Source: Rathayibacter_A sp036510655 (GTDB lineage Bacteria; Actinomycetota; Actinomycetes; Actinomycetales; Microbacteriaceae). Taken from it: a stretch of DNA of 64,000 nt. The DNA lies in contig DATCDQ010000021.1 of assembly GCA_036510655.1 (NCBI GenBank), forward strand, positions 53,764 to 117,763, written 5' to 3'. Every line of letters begins with the position of its first letter. Position 1 is the first letter of the stretch. Under the pieces are notes generated by a model. That model was not told the DNA's origin. It did no database searches and was given only the letters and a program-made list of their open reading frames with translations. The position numbers and the translations under genes are program-made. This document shows, one piece after another, positions 15,182 to 24,000 of this stretch.

Positions 15182-18100
15182 TCACAATTCCAGTGGCGTG
15201 ACGACGACGAGAAGGTCGCCGGCGTCGACTTGTTGCGTTTTGGGGATGGCCAACCGTTCGATCACACCGGCGATCGGGGAGGTGATCGCGGCTTCCATTT
15301 TCATGGCCTCGATGGATGCGACGGGTTTACCGGCCAGGACGGTGTCACCGACGGCAACTTGGAGGGTGACAACACCGGAGAACGGGGCGGGCACGTGGCC
15401 GGGTTTGGCGGTGTCTGCTTTCTCTGCCGCTTTGGATTCGACGGCGATCGATCGATCGCGCACGAACACGGGCCGTAGCTGCCCGTTCAGGGTCGTCATC
15501 ACTGTGCGCATGCCCTTGTCGTCGGCTTCACCGATGGCTTCAAGGCCGATGTACAGGCGCACACCCTTCTCGATCTCGATGACGTGTTCTGTGCCCGGGT
15601 TCAGCCCGTACAGATAGTCGACGGTGTCCACGACGGAGAGGTCGCCGAACAGTTCGCGGATCTGCTCGAACTGCCGTGTCGGTGCCGGGAACAACAACCG
15701 GTTCAGGGTCGTGCGGCGCAGCGCACTATCGCCGGCAAGGCCTGCGCGTTCCTCTGCCGAGATGTCGGTGACGCCGACCCGCACCGTTCTCCCGGCGAGG
15801 ACCTTGCTGCGGAACGGCTCGGGCCAGCCGCCGGGCAGGTCGCCCAATTCTCCGGCCATGAACCCGACCACAGAGTCTGGCACGTCGTAGTTGCCCGGAT
15901 TCTCAGCGAAGTCGGCCGGGTCGGCGTTGACAGCGGCCAAATACAGCGCCAGGTCGCCGACGACCTTCGAGGACGGTGTGACCTTCGGGATGCGACCCAG
16001 GATGCTGTTCGCCGCCGCGTACATGTCCTCGATCAACTCGAAGTTCTCCGCCAGCCCCAACGCTTTGGCCTGTTGACGCAGGTTGGAGAGCTGCCCGCCC
16101 GGGATCTCGTGCTTGTACACGCGACCGGTCGGGCCGGCAAGCCCGGACTCGAACGGCCGGTAGGCGGTGCGCACCGCCTCCCAATACGGTTCAAGATCGG
16201 TCACCGCAGAAAGCGACAGTCCGGTGTCGCGCTCGGTGTGTGCCAACGCTGCGACCAGGGCGGATGCCGACGGCTGGCTGGTCGTGCCTGCCATCGGGGC
16301 GGATGCCACATCCACCGCGTCGGCACCCGCCCGGGACGCCGCCAGCAGGGTCGCCAACTGTCCGCCGGCGGTGTCGTGGGTGTGCACGTGCACCGGCAGG
16401 TCGAACCGGTCCCGGAACGCGCCCACGAGTTTCTCGGCAGCCATCGGCCGTAACAGGCCGGCCATGTCCTTGATCGCCAGAATGTGCGCCCCCGCATCCA
16501 CGATCTGCTCCGCCAGGCCCAGATAGTAGTCCAGCGTGTACAAGTCTTCCGCTGGGTCGGTGAGGTCACCGGTGTAACACACGGCGACCTCCGCCACCGC
16601 TGTGCCGGTGGACAGGACCGCGTCGATCGCCGGCCGCATCTGATCCACATCGTTCAACGCGTCGAAGATGCGGAAGATATCCACACCGGTGGTGGCCGCC
16701 TCGGTCACGAACGCATCCGTCACCGCCGTCGGATACGGCGTGTAACCGACCGTGTTGCGCCCGCGCAACAGCATCTGGATCGCAACATTCGGCAGACCCT
16801 CACGCAGAGACGCCAACCGCGCCCACGGGTCCTCGCCGAGGAACCGGAGCGCGACGTCGTACGTCGCACCGCCCCACGCCTCGACCGACAACAGTTGCGG
16901 TGTCAGCCGGGCCACGTACGGGGCAACCGCCAACAGGTCTTTCGTGCGCACCCGGGTCGCCAACAATGACTGGTGCGCATCCCTGAACGTGGTCTCCGTG
17001 ACCGCCAACGCGGTCTGCGCGCGCAACGCCGACGCGAACCCGGCCGGGCCCAACTCCAACAACCGCTGCCTGGAACCGGCCGGCGCCGGAAGCGCCAGGT
17101 CCACCACCGGTAGCTTCGCCACAGGCTCGGTCATGATCGGCCGAGCCCCGTTCGGCTGATTCACCGTCACATCCGCCAGCCATGCCAGAACCTTCGTACC
17201 GCGGTCCTTGGAGACCCGGCCACGCAACAACTGCGGACGCTCCTCGATGAACGACGTCGACAGATCGCCCGCGATGAACGAGGGATCCTCCAACACCGCC
17301 TGCAGGAACGAAATGTTCGTCGACACCCCACGGATGCGGAACTCCGCCAACCCCCGCCGCGCCCGCGCCACCGCGGCCGGGAAGTCCCGGCCACGGCAGG
17401 TCATCTTCGCCAACATCGAATCAAAATGGGCGCTGATCTGCGCCCCAGGGTTGATCGTGCCTCCGTCCAAGCGGATGCCCGCCCCACCTGGCGAACGATA
17501 CGTCGTGATCTTGCCGGTGTCCGGCCGGAAACCGGCGGTCGGGTCCTCCGTCGTGATCCGACACTGCAACGCGGCCCCCCGCAAGTGCACGCTCTCCTGA
17601 CTCAACCCCAAATCGGCCAGGGTCGACCCGGAAGCGATCAACATCTGCGACTGCACCAAATCCACGTCAGTGACCTCTTCCGTCACCGTGTGCTCGACCT
17701 GAATCCGCGGGTTCATCTCGATGAACACATGCTGACCGGCGCGCTCCCCCACCGTATCGACGAGGAACTCCACCGTGCCCGCGTTGACATACCCGATTGA
17801 GCGCGCGAATGCCACAGCGTCCCGATACAGCGACTGCCGGATCTGATCAGACAGATTCGGTGCCGGCGCGATCTCCACAACCTTCTGATGCCGACGCTGC
17901 ACAGAACAATCACGCTCGAACAGGTGGATGGTGTTGCCTTCATCGTCGGCGAGGATCTGCACCTCGATATGCCGCGGACGCAACACCGCCTGCTCCAAGA
18001 ACATCGTCGGATCCCCGAACGCACTGTCCGCCTCGCGCATCGCCTCGGCCAACGCACCACGCAGATCGGCCTTCGAGTTCACCCGCCGCATCCCACGCCC

Positions 18101-18592
18101 GCCACCTCCTGCGACCGCCTTCGCAAAGATCGGGAACCCGATCCCATCAGCCTGCGCGATCAACTCGTCAATGTCACGCGACGGCGGGCTCGAGGCCAGC
18201 ACCGGAACCCCCGCCGCCACAGCATGCTCCTTCGCCGTGACCTTGTTGCCCGCCATCTCCAACACGTGCGCGCCCGGACCGATGAACGTGATCCCGGCCG
18301 CGCGAGCCGCCTCAGCCAACTCCGGATTCTCCGACAGGAACCCATACCCGGGATAGATCGCATCCGCGCCAGACTCCCGCGCCACCCGAATGATCTCGGC
18401 CACATCCAAATAGGCACGAACCGGATGCCCCGGCTCACCGATCTGATACGCCTCGTCCGCCTTCAACCGGTGTAGCGAGCTCCGGTCCTCGTACGGGAAA
18501 ACGGCTACGGTCGCCGCCCCCAACTCGTACGCGGCCCGAAACGCGCGAATGGCGATTTCACCACGATTGGCAACGAGAATCTTACGGAACAT
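15182..18592 (-). CDS. pyc: Pyruvate carboxylase
   Basis: Biotin-dependent anaplerotic enzyme that carboxylates pyruvate to oxaloacetate. The 1136-residue protein contains in order a biotin carboxylase domain (MFRKILVANRGE start, ATP-loop GGGGRGMRRV), a carboxyltransferase domain (ETTFRDAHQSLLATRVRTKDL) and a C-terminal biotinyl domain with EAMKMEA, whose lysine is biotinylated. The length matches single-chain pyruvate carboxylases. I chose the ATG with a GAAAGG ribosome binding site that gives the conserved N-terminus. It heads an operon with mtr and def and is divergent from a parA-like gene. Confidence 0.97.
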   Translation of the reverse strand: MFRKILVANRGEIAIRAFRAAYELGAATVAVFPYEDRSSLHRLKADEAYQIGEPGHPVRAYLDVAEIIRVARESGADAIYPGYGFLSENPELAEAARAAGITFIGPGAHVLEMAGNKVTAKEHAVAAGVPVLASSPPSRDIDELIAQADGIGFPIFAKAVAGGGGRGMRRVNSKADLRGALAEAMREADSAFGDPTMFLEQAVLRPRHIEVQILADDEGNTIHLFERDCSVQRRHQKVVEIAPAPNLSDQIRQSLYRDAVAFARSIGYVNAGTVEFLVDTVGERAGQHVFIEMNPRIQVEHTVTEEVTDVDLVQSQMLIASGSTLADLGLSQESVHLRGAALQCRITTEDPTAGFRPDTGKITTYRSPGGAGIRLDGGTINPGAQISAHFDSMLAKMTCRGRDFPAAVARARRGLAEFRIRGVSTNISFLQAVLEDPSFIAGDLSTSFIEERPQLLRGRVSKDRGTKVLAWLADVTVNQPNGARPIMTEPVAKLPVVDLALPAPAGSRQRLLELGPAGFASALRAQTALAVTETTFRDAHQSLLATRVRTKDLLAVAPYVARLTPQLLSVEAWGGATYDVALRFLGEDPWARLASLREGLPNVAIQMLLRGRNTVGYTPYPTAVTDAFVTEAATTGVDIFRIFDALNDVDQMRPAIDAVLSTGTAVAEVAVCYTGDLTDPAEDLYTLDYYLGLAEQIVDAGAHILAIKDMAGLLRPMAAEKLVGAFRDRFDLPVHVHTHDTAGGQLATLLAASRAGADAVDVASAPMAGTTSQPSASALVAALAHTERDTGLSLSAVTDLEPYWEAVRTAYRPFESGLAGPTGRVYKHEIPGGQLSNLRQQAKALGLAENFELIEDMYAAANSILGRIPKVTPSSKVVGDLALYLAAVNADPADFAENPGNYDVPDSVVGFMAGELGDLPGGWPEPFRSKVLAGRTVRVGVTDISAEERAGLAGDSALRRTTLNRLLFPAPTRQFEQIRELFGDLSVVDTVDYLYGLNPGTEHVIEIEKGVRLYIGLEAIGEADDKGMRTVMTTLNGQLRPVFVRDRSIAVESKAAEKADTAKPGHVPAPFSGVVTLQVAVGDTVLAGKPVASIEAMKMEAAITSPIAGVIERLAIPKTQQVDAGDLLVVVTPLEL

Positions 18593-18665
18593 GAAGACCT
18601 TTCGGGCAGGGTGCAAGGCACACAGGCAACGGTTAGGTTCTCTAAGACTAGTGAAGGTAACGTAG

Positions 18666-19487
18666 GTGCTTGTGCATGTACTCAGCGTCAGTTCCCTCAA
18701 AGGCGGTGTCGGAAAGACAACCGTGACGCTCGGGCTCGCCTCGGCCGCGTTCGCGAAGGGATTGCGAACTCTGGTCGTCGACCTCGACCCTCAATCCGAC
18801 GTTTCGACAGGGATGGACATCTCCGTCGCCGGGCACCTCAACGTGGCCGACGTGTTGGCATCGCCGAAGGAGAAGATTGTGCGCGCCGCGATCGCACCGA
18901 GCGGATGGACAAAGGGCCGCTCCGGCACGATCGACGTCATGATCGGCAGCCCGTCGGCCATCAACTTCGACGGCCCGCACCCGAGCATCCGTGACATTTG
19001 GAAGCTCGAGGAGGCTCTGGCGACCGTCGAGGCGGACTACGACCTGGTGCTGATCGACTGTGCGCCGTCACTCAACGCACTCACCCGTACTGCCTGGGCT
19101 GCCAGCGACCGAGTCACGGTTGTCACCGAACCGGGCCTGTTCTCTGTTGCCGCCGCCGACCGCGCACTCCGCGCCATCGAGGAGATCCGCCGCGGGCTCT
19201 CCCCTCGGTTGCAGCCACTCGGCATCATCGTGAACCGTGCTCGCGTGCAATCGTTGGAGCACCAGTTCCGCATCAAGGAGCTGCGCGACATGTTCGGCCC
19301 GCTCGTCCTGAGCCCGCAACTGCCGGAACGCACGTCGCTGCAGCAGGCACAGGGCGCGGCAAAACCGCTGCACATCTGGCCCGGCGAGAGCGCCCAGGAG
19401 ATGGCGCACAATTTCGACGTGCTGCTTGAGCGTGTGCTCCGCACCGCACGGATCGGCGAATTCGCCGACAGCCCGGAGCCGGTCTAG
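18666..19487 (+). CDS. ParA/MinD-family ATPase (orphan)
   Basis: A 273-residue deviant Walker-type ATPase with KGGVGKTT at residues 12-19, VVDLDPQSDVSTG (switch I/A') and LIDCAPSLNALT (Walker B region). Such proteins position chromosomes, plasmids or division machinery on membranes or nucleoid DNA. No parB gene lies beside it, so it is an orphan copy and not the chromosome segregation ParA. The downstream genes on the opposite strand are division regulators of the McdR and FtsR type, which hints at a role in septum placement; this is inference. The GTG start follows an AAGG sequence; a second GTG two codons later is possible. Confidence 0.85.
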   Translation: MLVHVLSVSSLKGGVGKTTVTLGLASAAFAKGLRTLVVDLDPQSDVSTGMDISVAGHLNVADVLASPKEKIVRAAIAPSGWTKGRSGTIDVMIGSPSAINFDGPHPSIRDIWKLEEALATVEADYDLVLIDCAPSLNALTRTAWAASDRVTVVTEPGLFSVAAADRALRAIEEIRRGLSPRLQPLGIIVNRARVQSLEHQFRIKELRDMFGPLVLSPQLPERTSLQQAQGAAKPLHIWPGESAQEMAHNFDVLLERVLRTARIGEFADSPEPV

Positions 19488-19497
19488 AAGCTCTCGG

Positions 19498-19587
19498 TGG
19501 TCGAGTAACCCGCGAGCTTGCGGTCCCTGAGCGGAGTCGAAGGGCGAGCGGCCGTATCGAGACCACCAACACGGCGCTACTCGACCA
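19498..19587. repeat. Intergenic palindromic repeat, copy 1
   Basis: TGGTCGAGTA at the left end is matched by TACTCGACCA at the right end, with GTATCGAGACC inside. The same words occur in copy 2 at 48853-48931. It lies between the 3' ends of the convergent parA-like and mcdR-like genes. Such elements resemble REP/BIME-type short repeats of actinobacteria. It encodes nothing. Confidence 0.75.
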
Positions 19588-19593
19588 CAAAGG

Positions 19594-20142
19594 TCAGGAG
19601 ATCTTGCGTACGGTGCGCCGCGCAGCGAGTTCATCGTGCGGGTCAACGACCTGCGTGTCCAACTCCACAAGACTGGTCTCGACCTCGCGAAGCACCTTGC
19701 CCACGGCAATGCCGAACACGCCTTGACCGCGGCTGACCAGGTCGATCACTTCGTCGTTGGAGGTGCAGAGATACACGCTCGCGCCGTCGCTCATCAGCGT
19801 CGTCTGAGCGAGATCGTTGACACCGGACTCACGCAATTGGTTGACGGCGGTGCGGATCTGCTGCAGCGAGATTCCCGTGTCGAGCAGTCGCTTGACGAGC
19901 TTCAGCACCAAGATGTCGCGGAAGCCGTACAACCGCTGCGATCCGGAGCCTGCAGCCCCGCGAACCGTCGGTTCAACCAGACCCGTACGTGCCCAGTAGT
20001 CGAGCTGTCGATAGCTGATACCGGTGGCGCGAGCGGCAACGGCGCCGCGATAGCCGCTGGTGTCGTCCATTTCCGGCATACCGTCGGTGAACAGCAGTCC
20101 CTGATCGTAGCGAGAGCCCTCGTTCGGACTGAGTTCACTCAT
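19594..20142 (-). CDS. MerR-family regulator, McdR (Rv1830)-like
   Basis: A 182-residue MerR regulator. The helix-turn-helix and wing region reads SYRQLDYWARTGLVEP and GSQRLYGFRDILVLKLVKRLL, the hallmark of the actinobacterial Rv1830 (McdR) group linked to cell division control. The C-terminal half is an effector or dimerisation segment without metal-binding cysteines. The ATG at 20142 has an AGAGG ribosome binding site; a start five codons earlier is less likely. It lies downstream of ftsR- and garA-like genes, the same order as Rv1827-Rv1828-Rv1830 but without the Rv1829 gene, across a 120-bp gap. Confidence 0.85.
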   Translation of the reverse strand: MSELSPNEGSRYDQGLLFTDGMPEMDDTSGYRGAVAARATGISYRQLDYWARTGLVEPTVRGAAGSGSQRLYGFRDILVLKLVKRLLDTGISLQQIRTAVNQLRESGVNDLAQTTLMSDGASVYLCTSNDEVIDLVSRGQGVFGIAVGKVLREVETSLVELDTQVVDPHDELAARRTVRKIS

Positions 20143-20262
20143 TCGCTTGCCTCTCACCCCGGGTACCGCTACGCCGATCCAATCGCGTTGACTCCACGGT
20201 ACCCATGCGCACGATGCCCGGCAATGACATTCGGCAGATCACATTTGGCGTGTCGTAGCAGC

Positions 20263-20964
20263 TCACGGAACGAGCCGTCCGAGAGCCGACCGAATGAGGC
20301 TCGAGCGCACGACTTCCAACTGCCCCGCGATTTCACGTGCAAGCTCGGCCGCCTGCGCGCGGCTGGAGGCGTCTTTGCGCCGAGCGATCGGCATCAGCGC
20401 ACTCTCGATCAAGCCGAGCTCGCGTTCGGCCGCGGCCCGAAATCCGCGCAGGTGCCGCGGTTCGATCCCGCAGCGTTGCAGCTCCACCATGGCGCGCAGC
20501 ACTCCAAGCGCATCCTCACCGTAGATCTCGGCCGGGACGATCAACGCGGCGGAGATCGCATCCTGCAACAGCATCGGCGTCGCGCCCGCCTCGCGCACAA
20601 GGTCGTCGCGCTTGAAGCGGCGGCCCGTTGACAGCATCGACGGCACACGCGGCTTACCCGAGCCGGGCAGGATCGGGGCGAGCCCGGCATCCAGATCGGA
20701 GAGGTACGTCTTGATGACCTTGAGGGGCAGGTAATGGTCGCGCTGCATCGTCAGAATGACGCGAAGCCGTTCCAGGTCGTCTGCACAGAATTTGCGGTAG
20801 CCGGACGGCGTGCGCGCTGGCGCCACCAGCCCGCGCTCTTCGAGGAACCGAAGCTTCGATGGAGTCAGATCCGCGAACTCGGGGGTGAGTCGCGCAAGCA
20901 CCTGGCCAATACTCAGAAGCGCCGCAGGCCCGGCAGTGCGAGCCTCGGCGGATTGACGCGACAC
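20263..20964 (-). CDS. ftsR: MerR-family division regulator FtsR-like (Rv1828)
   Basis: A 233-residue MerR protein with LSIGQVLARLTPEF, SKLRFLEERGLVAPARTPSGYRKF and LERLRVILTMQRDHYLPLKVIK, closely matching the Rv1828 / C. glutamicum FtsR group. FtsR activates ftsZ in Corynebacterium, so a role in division gene control is likely. Its GTG start shares one base with the TAG stop of garA (TAGTG), so the two genes are translationally coupled. This links a kinase-controlled FHA protein with a division regulator. Confidence 0.88.
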   Translation of the reverse strand: MSRQSAEARTAGPAALLSIGQVLARLTPEFADLTPSKLRFLEERGLVAPARTPSGYRKFCADDLERLRVILTMQRDHYLPLKVIKTYLSDLDAGLAPILPGSGKPRVPSMLSTGRRFKRDDLVREAGATPMLLQDAISAALIVPAEIYGEDALGVLRAMVELQRCGIEPRHLRGFRAAAERELGLIESALMPIARRKDASSRAQAAELAREIAGQLEVVRSSLIRSALGRLVP

Positions 20965-21434
20965 TATTTCGACGCCGCAGCGCCCAGATCAGCGCGAGAG
21001 GAATAGAAGGTCAGGCGGAACTTACCTACCTGCACTTCTGTGCCATCGGTGAGCAGTGCGCTCTCGATCCGCACACCGTCGAAGTACGTCCCGTTCAGCG
21101 AGCCGAGATCTCTGACCTCGAATGCGCTGCCGTGTCGAGTGAACTCGGCGTGACGCCGAGACACCGTGACGTCGTCGAGGAAGATATCGGCATCCGGATG
21201 TCGCCCCGCCATCGTCGTGTCGGCGTCGAGCAAAAATCGTGCACCGGCGTTCGGCCCCCTCCGCACGACCAGTAACGCCGATCCGGAGGGCAGCGCCGCT
21301 ATCGCGTCCTGCTCCTCCTGTGTGATTCCGGCGCCATCGACGTTCATCGCCGAAGCGAATTCCTCACCGAAGCGCGCGGTTGTGTCCTCATTCCCCCGGG
21401 ACGAATCGCGCAGGGGGTTGGTCTCCTCAGTCAC
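20964..21434 (-). CDS. garA: FHA-domain regulator GarA/OdhI
   Basis: GarA/OdhI binds 2-oxoglutarate dehydrogenase and glutamate-metabolising enzymes and is switched off when a Ser/Thr kinase phosphorylates an N-terminal threonine. The 156-residue protein has the N-terminal motif EDTTARF (T18/T19) in the place of the classical ETTSVFRAD, then an FHA domain with GRHPDADIFLDD, VSRRHAEF and GSLNGTYFDG. The GTG start follows a perfect AAGGAGG and overlaps the end of pgsA by eight bases. The kinase could be the PASTA kinase in this window or another one elsewhere. Confidence 0.93.
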   Translation of the reverse strand: MTEETNPLRDSSRGNEDTTARFGEEFASAMNVDGAGITQEEQDAIAALPSGSALLVVRRGPNAGARFLLDADTTMAGRHPDADIFLDDVTVSRRHAEFTRHGSAFEVRDLGSLNGTYFDGVRIESALLTDGTEVQVGKFRLTFYSSRADLGAAASK

Positions 21435-22056
21435 TGTCAACCTCCTTGGCCTCAAGCGTATCGGATCGAGAGGCCCGCGTCGCCGACGAAGTGCGAACGA
21501 CACGCGCGGTCTCGATGATGTAGACGACACCCGCCCACCAATACAGGAACGCCCCCCACAGGGCCAGCGCCCAGCCCAGCGGCGCAGATACCGGGTTCAG
21601 CACCGGGAACGCCTCACCGAGCAGCAGCAGCGGGAGCGCGAACAGCAGACAGAAGGTGGCCACTTTTCCCAGCCGATGCACGGGAAGGGGGCCATAACCG
21701 AAATTCGCGAGAATGATCCCGAGCACGGTCAGCATCACGTCACGGGACACGACGGCGGCGACCAGCCACCACGGAATGAGTTCACGCCAGGCGAGGCCGA
21801 TCAACGCGGCGAAGATGTACAGTCGATCGGCGGCAGGATCCAGCAGTTGCCCCAACCGCGACACCTGATTCAGCTTGCGTGCAAGGAAGCCGTCGAAGAA
21901 ATCGGTGGCGCTGGCAACCACCAGCGTGACGAGCGCGAGTAGGTCCTGGCCGACCACGATCAACACGATGAAAACAGGCACGAGGGCGAGCCTGAAGAAG
22001 CTGAGAATATTGGGCACAGTCAGCACACGCGAACTGACCGTTCCGGTGTCTGCCAC
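21427..22056 (-). CDS. pgsA: CDP-diacylglycerol-glycerol-3-phosphate 3-phosphatidyltransferase
   Basis: A CDP-alcohol phosphatidyltransferase that makes phosphatidylglycerol phosphate, the precursor of phosphatidylglycerol and cardiolipin. The roughly 209-residue protein is multi-spanning and carries the family motif as ATDFFDGFLARK...GQLLDPAADR, with all four aspartates present. I chose the GTG at 22056, eight bases after TAGAAT and close to the conserved N-terminus SSRVLTVPNILSFFRL; longer upstream reading is unconserved. The 3' end overlaps garA. Confidence 0.9.
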   Translation of the reverse strand: MADTGTVSSRVLTVPNILSFFRLALVPVFIVLIVVGQDLLALVTLVVASATDFFDGFLARKLNQVSRLGQLLDPAADRLYIFAALIGLAWRELIPWWLVAAVVSRDVMLTVLGIILANFGYGPLPVHRLGKVATFCLLFALPLLLLGEAFPVLNPVSAPLGWALALWGAFLYWWAGVVYIIETARVVRTSSATRASRSDTLEAKEVDSD

Positions 22057-22138
22057 GGTGACCGATTCTAGCGGCCGGAACGCCACCGCGGGGGCAGGAA
22101 ATCGCCCAAGAAGATCGCGGAGCAAAATCGCGTCGGAA

Positions 22139-22150
22139 TACAATGCGGCT
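22139..22150 (+). promoter_or_regulatory. -10 box for leaderless DUF1295 mRNA
   Basis: TACAAT is followed by six bases and then GTG. This is the best-conserved -10 box among the leaderless candidates. Confidence 0.6.
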
Positions 22151-22957
22151 GTGGGAGCCCTGATCATTTGCCTGTGGATCGTGGCGGCGGCATGCCTCGC
22201 TACCTGGATCCTGTCCGTGCTGACGCATGAACACTCCTGGGTCGACCGGATCTGGTCGATCATGCCGGTCGTGTACATCTGGGTCTTCGCGGTCGCAGGA
22301 GGCTGGGCCAACCCACGACTGGTGCTGCTCGCCTGCCTGGTCACGCTGTGGGGTATACGGCTCACCTTCAACTTCGCGCGGAAGGGCGGCTACGCGCCGG
22401 GCGGAGAGGATTACCGTTGGGTGGCGTTACGGTCACGGATGACGCGCGGTCAGTTCGCTGTTTTCAATCTCTTCTTCATCTCGATCTTTCAAAACGTGGT
22501 CATCTTCGCCATCACGCTTCCTGCACTCACTGTTTTGCTCCATCCCGGGCCGCTGAATGTGCTGGATGTCGTTGCCGCGGTGGTCTTCCTCGGACTCTTG
22601 ACCGGTGAGACGGTCGCCGACCAGCAGCAATGGAACTTTCAGAACTGGAAGGCCGCCGAGACTGCGGCCAGGCGCACGCCGAGCCCGCGGTTTCTGCAAC
22701 GCGGCCTGTTCCGTTACTCGCGGCATCCGAATTTCTTCTTCGAGATCACCCAGTGGTGGGTCGTCTTCGCGTTCGGCGCGATCGCGGCCGGCTCCGTGCT
22801 GCAGTGGACCGTCGTCGGCGCCGTGCTGCTGGCCGGCGTGTTCGGCGGGTCCACGACGTTCACCGAGCGGATCTCGCGGGCACGCTATCCGGAGTACGTC
22901 GATTACCAGCACAGCACGTCGGCGGTCATTCCGTGGTTCGTGACGCGCCGCGGCTGA
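22151..22957 (+). CDS. DUF1295-family multi-spanning membrane protein
   Basis: A 268-residue integral membrane protein of the steroid-reductase-like/isoprenylcysteine methyltransferase-like superfamily (DUF1295). It has about six to seven hydrophobic helices. The C-terminal signature RGLFRYSRHPNFFFEITQWW together with ARYPEYVDYQHSTSAVIPWF is typical of the family, whose members are thought to reduce or methylate lipids using a nucleotide cofactor. The substrate here is unknown. The GTG start lies six bases after TACAAT. It is divergent from pgsA. Confidence 0.88.
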   Translation: MGALIICLWIVAAACLATWILSVLTHEHSWVDRIWSIMPVVYIWVFAVAGGWANPRLVLLACLVTLWGIRLTFNFARKGGYAPGGEDYRWVALRSRMTRGQFAVFNLFFISIFQNVVIFAITLPALTVLLHPGPLNVLDVVAAVVFLGLLTGETVADQQQWNFQNWKAAETAARRTPSPRFLQRGLFRYSRHPNFFFEITQWWVVFAFGAIAAGSVLQWTVVGAVLLAGVFGGSTTFTERISRARYPEYVDYQHSTSAVIPWFVTRRG

Positions 22958-22975
22958 CCGGGCCGCCTTCGGGGC

Positions 22976-22987
22976 TACGGTGGAGGC
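22976..22987 (+). promoter_or_regulatory. -10 box plus GGAGG before the LRV gene
   Basis: TACGGT, then GGAGGC, then ATG. The six-base spacer is itself a Shine-Dalgarno-like sequence, so either leaderless or leadered initiation could apply. Confidence 0.4.
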
Positions 22988-23485
22988 ATGTCGTGCATTA
23001 GATTCAACACGCCTGCCCAGCGTGAGGCGATGCGTAGATACGCACCGACGATGCTGACTCGACAAGAGGCGGCCGCCCTGCATCCGTCGCCGCCGGTGAC
23101 GGAGAGCAAGATCCGGCGGTTGCGATTGCTCGCCACGAACCAGAACCCCAAGATCAGGGAAAGCGTGGCCAGCAGCTACAACACGCCGATGGACCTTCTC
23201 GACGTGCTGGCGAAGGACTCGGACGCTGGCGTGCGGTCGTGCGTCGCCCGCAACGAGACCACGCCGTGCGACATTCTGCGGTCGCTCGCCACGGACCCCT
23301 CCGACATCGTACGCAGTTGGGTCGCCGTCAACTACTACGTACCGGAGGACGCCATGGAGCGCCTCGCTACAGACTCCAACGCCACCGTGCGCAGCCTGGT
23401 GAACTGGAAGGCCGGGCTGGCCCGCGATGCGCTCGAGCAGGAGTCGCGCGTCGAGAACGCGCAGTCACGCGTCGAGAACGCGTAG
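22988..23485 (+). CDS. Leucine-rich repeat variant (LRV/HEAT-like) protein
   Basis: A 165-residue all-helical repeat protein. After a 45-residue N-terminal part, three or more repeats of about 23 residues follow the pattern PxxLLxxLAxDxxxxVRxxVAxN, the LRV/HEAT-like signature of protein-protein interaction scaffolds. No enzyme motif is present. The C-terminus ends with a duplicated SRVENA encoded by a 21-bp tandem duplication at 23441-23482. The last 21 bases overlap the 3' end of the convergent NUDIX gene. Function unknown. Confidence 0.8.
   Translation: MSCIRFNTPAQREAMRRYAPTMLTRQEAAALHPSPPVTESKIRRLRLLATNQNPKIRESVASSYNTPMDLLDVLAKDSDAGVRSCVARNETTPCDILRSLATDPSDIVRSWVAVNYYVPEDAMERLATDSNATVRSLVNWKAGLARDALEQESRVENAQSRVENA
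23441..23482. repeat. 21-bp tandem duplication at the end of the LRV gene
   Basis: Two 21-bp units differing at two positions encode ESRVENA and QSRVENA just before the stop codon. The second unit is also the 3' end of the convergent NUDIX gene, so the duplication affects both proteins. Confidence 0.85.
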
Positions 23486-23968
23486 GATTTCGGCCCGTAG
23501 CCCCGGCCAGGCCGCTTCAAAGCCCGGATGCAGCGGCAGTTCAGAGACGTCATCGACACCCACCCAGCGAAGCTCCAGGCTCTCCGCGTCACCGATGACC
23601 GGCTCGAATTCACGAACGGTGCGCGCCACGACCGTGGTATAGCTCCACCAGCCCAGGTCGAGAACCGACGTGAACAGAACCCGGATGGCGTCGCTCGGCA
23701 CACCCGCTTCTTCCTCGGCTTCGCGCAGCGCCCCGTCCACAGCGGACTCGCCCTCATGCCGAGCGCCGCCGGGAAGTCCCCAGGTGCCGCCGAAGTGCGA
23801 CCACTCAGCCCTGTGCTGCAGCAGCACCGCGTGCTGCTCACTCAGTGCCAAGAGCCCTGCTGCGCCGAACGTGCCCCAGAAGCGTCGCCCGTCGGGGCCG
23901 GATACCCAGGCGTCACCGCTGCCGCGCGGTCGCCGAGGCAGATCAGGTGTGCTCACGCATCCAAGCAT
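23465..23968 (-). CDS. NUDIX hydrolase
   Basis: A roughly 167-residue pyrophosphohydrolase of nucleoside diphosphate derivatives. The NUDIX box is intact, GGARHEGESAVDGALREAEEEAG, with REAEEEAG carrying the metal-binding glutamates. The substrate cannot be assigned; MutT/ADP-ribose-type enzymes share this layout. The start is uncertain: ATG at 23968 or GTG at 23956, neither with a clear ribosome binding site. It is convergent with the LRV gene (21-bp overlap) and divergent from the S4 gene. Confidence 0.85.
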   Translation of the reverse strand: MLGCVSTPDLPRRPRGSGDAWVSGPDGRRFWGTFGAAGLLALSEQHAVLLQHRAEWSHFGGTWGLPGGARHEGESAVDGALREAEEEAGVPSDAIRVLFTSVLDLGWWSYTTVVARTVREFEPVIGDAESLELRWVGVDDVSELPLHPGFEAAWPGLRAEILRVLDA

Positions 23969-24000
23969 TTCACGTTCGTCGCAGTTCACGTTCGTCGTAG
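23969..24000. repeat. 16-bp tandem duplication in a promoter region
   Basis: TTCACGTTCGTCGCAG is followed directly by the same sequence with one change (C to T) that creates the TAG of the downstream TAGAGT box. A promoter may thus have arisen from, or been altered by, the duplication. Confidence 0.8.

Noticed and set aside
13744..18592. Horizontal acquisition of the pyc-mtr-def block
   Set aside because: Codon and base use look like the flanking core genes; order is plausible for an actinobacterium.
18593..18665. Operator between pyc and parA
   Set aside because: TAAGAC/TAGTG-like words occur but no convincing palindrome or complete promoter could be defined.
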